Shown here: in pieces, positions 59,983 to 64,000 of the stretch
Layout: every line of letters begins with the position of its first letter
Position numbering within the stretch: position 1 is the first letter of the stretch
Assembly (NCBI GenBank): GCA_934617425.1
Contig: CAKTUD010000001.1
Location: forward strand, 1-64,000
Source: an uncultured Eggerthellaceae bacterium
Lineage (GTDB): Bacteria > Actinomycetota > Coriobacteriia > Coriobacteriales > Eggerthellaceae
Reading direction: 5' to 3'
DNA length: 64,000 bases
Made by a program: the position numbers and the translations under genes
Notes under the pieces: generated by a model
What the model was told of the DNA's origin: nothing
The model's database searches: none
The model's input: only the letters and a program-made list of their open reading frames with translations

Positions 59983-61236
59983 ATGGACAACCAACTCCGA
60001 AAACAACTCGACGCCGCGATAGACGAGCTCGACGCCCGCCCGAACTATCGCGTGGATGCCGCCCTCAAAAGCAGCGCCACCGAATGCACCGAACGCGTCT
60101 ACCTTGTAGAAGACACCTCAGAGCAAGGGCCTTTCATCCGCAAGATATTTTTCGACCCACAAAGCGCCGGCGCCATCTACGAACGCCTTTTCGAAGCGCA
60201 AAAAGCGGGCCAGCACTTTGAGCATCTTCCGCGCATCCTCGACTATTCGCAAACAGAAACCGAATGCACCGTGGTCATGGAATACATCGCCGGCCACACG
60301 CTTTCCGACGAGGTTTACGAACGCGATGCGTCACCCCAACTTGCGGCAAGCATATTCCCGCAAGTATGCGACGCCGTGCGCGAGCTCCACGAGAGCTTCG
60401 ACCCGCCCATCATCCACCGCGACATCAAGCCGAGCAACATCATGATCGCTTGGAGTGGCGTCTACCTTATCGACCTGGGAATCGCCCGCACCTTCGACGA
60501 TGAAGCACGAGACGACACGCGCCACCTCGGCACCAAGGCTTATGCCCCGCCCGAGCAGTTCGGCTACAGTCAAACCGATGAGCGCAGTGACGTATATGCG
60601 CTCGGAATGCTTCTTTATTATCTGCTCACCGAGGAAAATCCCGATCCGGTATTGGCGGGCTCGTCGTTCAATAACGAAAAGATTCCCGCCATGTTGCGTC
60701 CGATCCTTACCCGCGCGACGTCTTTCGACCCCAACGCCCGATATCAAAGCGTCTTGGAGCTGAAAGAGGCTTTCGTTAGCGCTTCAGCCGGAGCAACGGA
60801 AGCCGCAGCAAGCAGCGAAAAAGCCCATCGGCGCGCAAGTCAACACATGCACGAAAGTGTCAGCGGCACCCCGACATCCACGGGGAACCGCGTGCGCAAC
60901 CTGCTAAAAGCCATCCCCAAACCCGTCGGCATGACAATCGACGTCTTATGTGTGCTTTGGATCGTTCTAATTGCCGCCGCAACGGTATCTGTCGTGATGA
61001 ACCCCACAGCGGGATCTGCTGTCGAGGCGATGCGGCCCGCTGCGCGAAGCATCAGCGGCGCAGCGATAGTCGTCCTACTTTCGGTTCCCGCATTTCTCAT
61101 CGCTGACCGCAGACCGCTTTACAAGATGATTCCCACGTTGCAAAAAATCCCTCTGGGCAAACAGGTCGCAGCGGCACTCATAGCCGCCGCGACCTGCGTA
61201 TTCGTTGTTGGCCTCGCAGGTTTTATCCCCTTTTAG
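59983..61236 (+). CDS. Membrane-anchored Hanks-type Ser/Thr protein kinase
   Basis: A 417-residue kinase. The catalytic core spans about residues 20-270: Lys in FIRKIFF, catalytic HRDIKPSN, metal loop DLG (instead of DFG), P+1 loop GTKAYAPPEQ, and DVYALGMLLYYLLTEE. The Gly-rich loop is degenerate (no GxGxxG near the start). A Ser/Ala linker is followed by three C-terminal membrane segments (from about 310). No PASTA or other sensor domain is present, so it is not a PknB-type cell-wall kinase. Likely in an operon with the HTH and DUF4352 genes. Confidence 0.9.
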   Translation: MDNQLRKQLDAAIDELDARPNYRVDAALKSSATECTERVYLVEDTSEQGPFIRKIFFDPQSAGAIYERLFEAQKAGQHFEHLPRILDYSQTETECTVVMEYIAGHTLSDEVYERDASPQLAASIFPQVCDAVRELHESFDPPIIHRDIKPSNIMIAWSGVYLIDLGIARTFDDEARDDTRHLGTKAYAPPEQFGYSQTDERSDVYALGMLLYYLLTEENPDPVLAGSSFNNEKIPAMLRPILTRATSFDPNARYQSVLELKEAFVSASAGATEAAASSEKAHRRASQHMHESVSGTPTSTGNRVRNLLKAIPKPVGMTIDVLCVLWIVLIAAATVSVVMNPTAGSAVEAMRPAARSISGAAIVVLLSVPAFLIADRRPLYKMIPTLQKIPLGKQVAAALIAAATCVFVVGLAGFIPF

Positions 61237-61359
61237 GGGAATCGACCGACAACAAGGCCTATGCTAAGATCGTTGCAGCGTTTTAGAAAGCAAGCACAAT
61301 ACAGTACCCTAGCGCCTTTTAGTTACTTTTTGTTTCACCTGCGAAAACAAGGAATCAAA

Positions 61360-61761
61360 ATGTCAGAATCTGCCGAGCAATCCGCAAAAAGCATCAGGCA
61401 AAGCATGGGGGTTTCCCTGCCCTCGCCCGAAAGCCTGCCGGCCTGCCCCGTAGAAACGACGCTCACGCTCATCGGCAACAAATGGCAGGTGCTTATCCTG
61501 CGCGACCTGATGGACGGCGCCAAGCGTTTCAAAGAGCTCCAACGCTCAGTCGGCAGCATCTCGCAAAAAGTCCTCACGTCCAATTTGCGCACCATGGAGG
61601 CGCAAGGGCTCGTGCATCGCGAAGTTTATGCCGAAGTCCCCCCACGGGTCGAATATTCGCTTACCAAACTGGGCGCCTCTCTGCGCCCCGTGCTCGAAGC
61701 CATGGGAACCTGGGGCACTTTCTACAAAAAGCTCGTCGCAATCGCCGAGCCGAAAGAATAG
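61360..61761 (+). CDS. HxlR-family winged-helix regulator
   Basis: A 133-residue MarR/HxlR-type regulator. The family hallmark is a Cys just before the helix: CPVETTLTLIGNKWQVLILRDL (Cys at about residue 28 and KW), then RFKELQRSVGSISQKVLTSNLR and the wing YSLTKLGASLRPVLEAM. HxlR proteins sense thiol or aldehyde stress through this Cys. The start at 61360 (MSESAEQ) has AAGGAA upstream; a longer frame to 61261 is less likely. It converges on the MFS permease gene and shares a terminator with it. Confidence 0.93.
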   Translation: MSESAEQSAKSIRQSMGVSLPSPESLPACPVETTLTLIGNKWQVLILRDLMDGAKRFKELQRSVGSISQKVLTSNLRTMEAQGLVHREVYAEVPPRVEYSLTKLGASLRPVLEAMGTWGTFYKKLVAIAEPKE

Positions 61762-61774
61762 CGCAAGGCCTTGC

Positions 61775-61800
61775 CGGGCGCGCACCGTTGAGCGCGCCCG
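61775..61800. terminator. Hairpin between the convergent hxlR and MFS genes
   Basis: A perfect 9-bp stem (CGGGCGCGC at 61775-61783 with GCGCGCCCG at 61792-61800), loop of 8, followed on plus by TATTT. It can end transcription in both directions. Confidence 0.7.
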
Positions 61801-61824
61801 TATTTCGCACTCAACGGCAACGCG

Positions 61825-63144
61825 CTAGCGCGAAACGTGTTCCATCTTCTGGCCGCGCGACATGCCCGCAAAACCCAGCACCGCGCACAAGGCCATAACG
61901 GCGATGCTAATCCCAAACATCAGCGAATAGCCGCCGGGCATGTCGATGATGAAGCCCCAGAGCGTCGTCGCTACCACGCCGCCGAATGCGCTTGCCATGG
62001 CCAGCTTGGAATAGATATCGAGATAATCCAGCTCGCCAAATGCCGCACGCGTGAGCATGGGAATCTCCACGGCATTGCATGCATAGGCGAAACCGAACAA
62101 AAACGAACCAATCATGAGCAGCACTATCTGCAACGGCGCCACCCACATAAGGGCGATGCCCGCGATTCCGCATGAGATGCCAACCGCCAAACCCGCACGA
62201 GCGCTTTTATCGTTTATGGCACCGAGAACAACCTTCGCAAGCGCCTGGCCAGCCATGCACGCACCTGCAACAGCACCCGCTGCAAGAGCGATTTCGGTTC
62301 CCGTGAACGACTGGCAATACGAAGCGAAGAACTGATACACCTGCTGATTTCCCGTAATGAGGAATGCATAGACGGCAAGTGCCGCAAAGGCCGCGCTTTT
62401 CATGGCGCGCGTCGCCGGAACGCCCGTAACTGCCTGGCTTGCAGACTCGCGCGTAACGCCTTCGGATGCGCCGTCCTCAGCCGACCCGCTTCCGACAGCG
62501 CCAAGCGCATCGGGCGATTCGCCATAGCGGAGCAAGCCCTTATCAGAAGGGCGTGTGCGCACCACGAACAGCGTGAACGGCAGCGTGGCAACCAAGATAA
62601 TGGCGCCGAGCACCAAATAGCCCATACGCCAGCCATCGGGACCGGCGTTGATGAATGCCGTCCCCAAAGGATTGAATATCACGCCGCCGATACCCGTAAA
62701 AGCCATGCACAACCCGATGAAGAACCCCACTTTCTGCTTGCACCAATTATTGATAAGCGTGGGGATGGCGAGATAAATCAGCGGTGCGGTACCAAGCCCC
62801 AACAACGCACCAGCCACGTAGAACATCCAAACCGCGCCGAACTGCGACATAGCCAAATAAGTAAACCCATCGACCAAAACGCATGCCGAGAGCACGATGC
62901 GCAGGTCAAAACGTTCCATAAGCTTGCCAGCAATGGGAAGCATCACCATCATCGCCAAGTTGAGAATGCTGAAGTAAAGCGACACCTGGGCTTTCGGGAC
63001 AGCAAAATAATTGGCAACAGGGGTAAAGAAGATACCCGCGCAGCTCAAAACGCATGCACAAGGAACACACGTTATGGCAACGCCCGCAGCCACAATCAAA
63101 AACGCATAATGAAACCCGCTCTTAGAGCCCGCTTCGCCGGCCAT
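61825..63144 (-). CDS. MFS transporter, OFA (oxalate/formate antiporter)-like
   Basis: A 439-residue permease with 12 membrane segments and a charged central loop of about 50 residues (around residue 205-250, GESPDALGAV and following). It begins after MAGEAGSKSGF. The motif region AGKLMERFDLR lies between segments 2 and 3 (the MFS motif A position), and GTAPLIYLAIPTLINNW in segments 4-5 is the OFA-type. The substrate is unknown, possibly a carboxylate. The start at 63144 is preferred over longer frames to 63309. It is divergent from the sulfotransferase gene. Confidence 0.85.
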   Translation of the reverse strand: MAGEAGSKSGFHYAFLIVAAGVAITCVPCACVLSCAGIFFTPVANYFAVPKAQVSLYFSILNLAMMVMLPIAGKLMERFDLRIVLSACVLVDGFTYLAMSQFGAVWMFYVAGALLGLGTAPLIYLAIPTLINNWCKQKVGFFIGLCMAFTGIGGVIFNPLGTAFINAGPDGWRMGYLVLGAIILVATLPFTLFVVRTRPSDKGLLRYGESPDALGAVGSGSAEDGASEGVTRESASQAVTGVPATRAMKSAAFAALAVYAFLITGNQQVYQFFASYCQSFTGTEIALAAGAVAGACMAGQALAKVVLGAINDKSARAGLAVGISCGIAGIALMWVAPLQIVLLMIGSFLFGFAYACNAVEIPMLTRAAFGELDYLDIYSKLAMASAFGGVVATTLWGFIIDMPGGYSLMFGISIAVMALCAVLGFAGMSRGQKMEHVSR

Positions 63145-63523
63145 CCGAAACCCCCGATCAAAAAAATGCAGAACCCGAAAGATACTAACATACGAAAACG
63201 TGCCACTCGCAACCCATCGGGCGGTGCGCATTCGCATCGAGCAAACGCCCCGCTCGAACATCAAGACGTTGCGGCAAGGCAAAACCTGCACCAAAAACGC
63301 TTCATCCAAAAGTTAACCAAAGCGAAAGCATCAAATTTTCCGACAATAGCAGCATATATCGGATTTTGCGATAGATATTCCCTATGTTTACGGTTGGATG
63401 GCAATACGGGGTTTCTATGGTCAAGCCATGGAGGAATCGAGTAGTATGGAGTTTGTGCGCGATTAAATGGACACCGCGTGCATTTGAGGAGAAACGTTAA
63501 ACAAACCTCGAGAAAGGATTGCC
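63145..63523. promoter_or_regulatory. Divergent control region of the MFS permease and sulfotransferase
   Basis: About 380 bases without a gene, clearly AT-richer at 63310-63460 than the surrounding coding sequence. TTGGAT and TATGGT with a 16-base spacer (about 63394-63421) form a weak promoter candidate for the plus gene. Nothing else recognised. Confidence 0.4.
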
Positions 63524-64000
63524 ATGGGACGTCCAACAGTATTCCCCACTGGTACCACCATCTATGAGCCGGAGGAGTGCCAGAACGGCTACACCGTCTT
63601 TACCGCTCCCGGCAAGGGCATCGCCATCATCAGCATGAACGGCGAGATCGTTCGCTTCTTCAAGGACATGAACGGCTTCCCGCCGCGCGTTCTTCCCGGC
63701 GGCCACCTGATCGGCACCCGCGCACCCCGCGGCGCCGAGTTTGGTTACCAGGACATGGGCGACTTGACCATGGTCGATATGGACGGCAACGTCGAGTGGA
63801 CTTTCAACCACAATATGGAGGTTACCGACGACGGCGAGCCTTATTGGAGCGCCCGTCAGCATCATGACTATCAGGTTACCGGCAGCCCGGTTGGCTACTG
63901 GACCCCTGGCATGGACATGGATCCTAACTTCGACAAGATGCTGCTGCTCACGCACCGCGACGTGAAGAAGCCCAAAATCTCCCCGCAGAACCTGCTTGAC
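63524..64000 (+). CDS. Aryl-sulfate sulfotransferase (ASST family), 3' end cut by the window
   Basis: The open frame runs off the right edge, giving 159 residues. The N-terminus MGRPTVFPTGTTIYEPEECQ and the following NGYTVF...IISMNGEIV are the repeated beta-propeller opening of ASST enzymes, which transfer sulfate from aryl sulfates to phenols. No signal peptide is present, so the enzyme is probably cytoplasmic, unlike the periplasmic E. coli ASST. The catalytic His residues expected further on are beyond the window. AAAGGA precedes the ATG by six bases. Codons are strongly biased to GAC, AAC, ACC, GGC, GTT, CGT and AAG, suggesting high expression. Confidence 0.85.
   Translation, partial: MGRPTVFPTGTTIYEPEECQNGYTVFTAPGKGIAIISMNGEIVRFFKDMNGFPPRVLPGGHLIGTRAPRGAEFGYQDMGDLTMVDMDGNVEWTFNHNMEVTDDGEPYWSARQHHDYQVTGSPVGYWTPGMDMDPNFDKMLLLTHRDVKKPKISPQNLLD

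Overview
This looks like a chromosomal segment of an anaerobic actinobacterium from the class Coriobacteriia, most likely family Eggerthellaceae. Genus and species cannot be fixed from sequence alone. The clues are moderately high GC with Gram-positive-style ribosome binding sites, T-box leaders, a sufCBDSU iron-sulfur operon with an Rrf2 regulator, a group 4 [NiFe]-hydrogenase cluster, an OFA-like MFS permease, a cytoplasmic aryl-sulfate sulfotransferase, and an SEC-C-tagged methionine aminopeptidase. Coding density is high and most genes lie on the minus strand. No tRNA, rRNA, CRISPR array or insertion sequence was recognised.

Layout. 1-480 is gene-free, very G-rich, and ends in a strong hairpin. 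502-7165 (minus): bifunctional PBP, a small lipoprotein, a U32-family protein and tyrS. 7330-14771 (minus): argCJBDGH, six of the arginine genes, with argF absent. 15050-16345 (plus): a GCS2-type glutamate-cysteine ligase, converging on a 65-residue Phd/YefM-like antitoxin. 16687-21194 (minus): map, pheT and pheS, the last two behind a T-box whose specifier reads UUC (Phe). 21665-22222 (plus): a small membrane protein. 22264-25314 (minus): a complete ECF transporter (S, A, A', T) behind a second T-box whose specifier appears to be UGG (Trp). Then recN, uvrB and coaE, an OatA-like acyltransferase on plus, and the suf operon with a divergent Rrf2 regulator. After that come two small cupins and an Uup-like ABC-F ATPase.

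41870-54398 (minus) is the largest system: twelve genes for a Hyf/Hyc-type [NiFe]-hydrogenase. They encode an NAD(P)-type flavoprotein with an N-terminal NuoF-like Fe-S domain, a HydN-like ferredoxin, HyfA, B, C, E, F, G, H, I, a HycH-like protein and a HycI-like protease. Neither a formate dehydrogenase gene nor hyfD is present. The layout suggests a membrane-bound, H2-producing (or H2-consuming), ion-translocating complex fed through a GltD-like flavoprotein. The right end carries a DUF554 gene and a MetE-like gene, a solitary GmrSD-like (DUF262/DUF1524) nuclease, a membrane protein/HTH/Ser-Thr-kinase trio, an HxlR regulator converging on an MFS permease, and the start of an aryl-sulfate sulfotransferase cut by the window edge.

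The observations most worth following are the flavoprotein-linked hydrogenase, the Trp-type T-box on the ECF transporter, and the fact that the two degenerate ATPase motifs of that transporter fall in the same composite ATP site.
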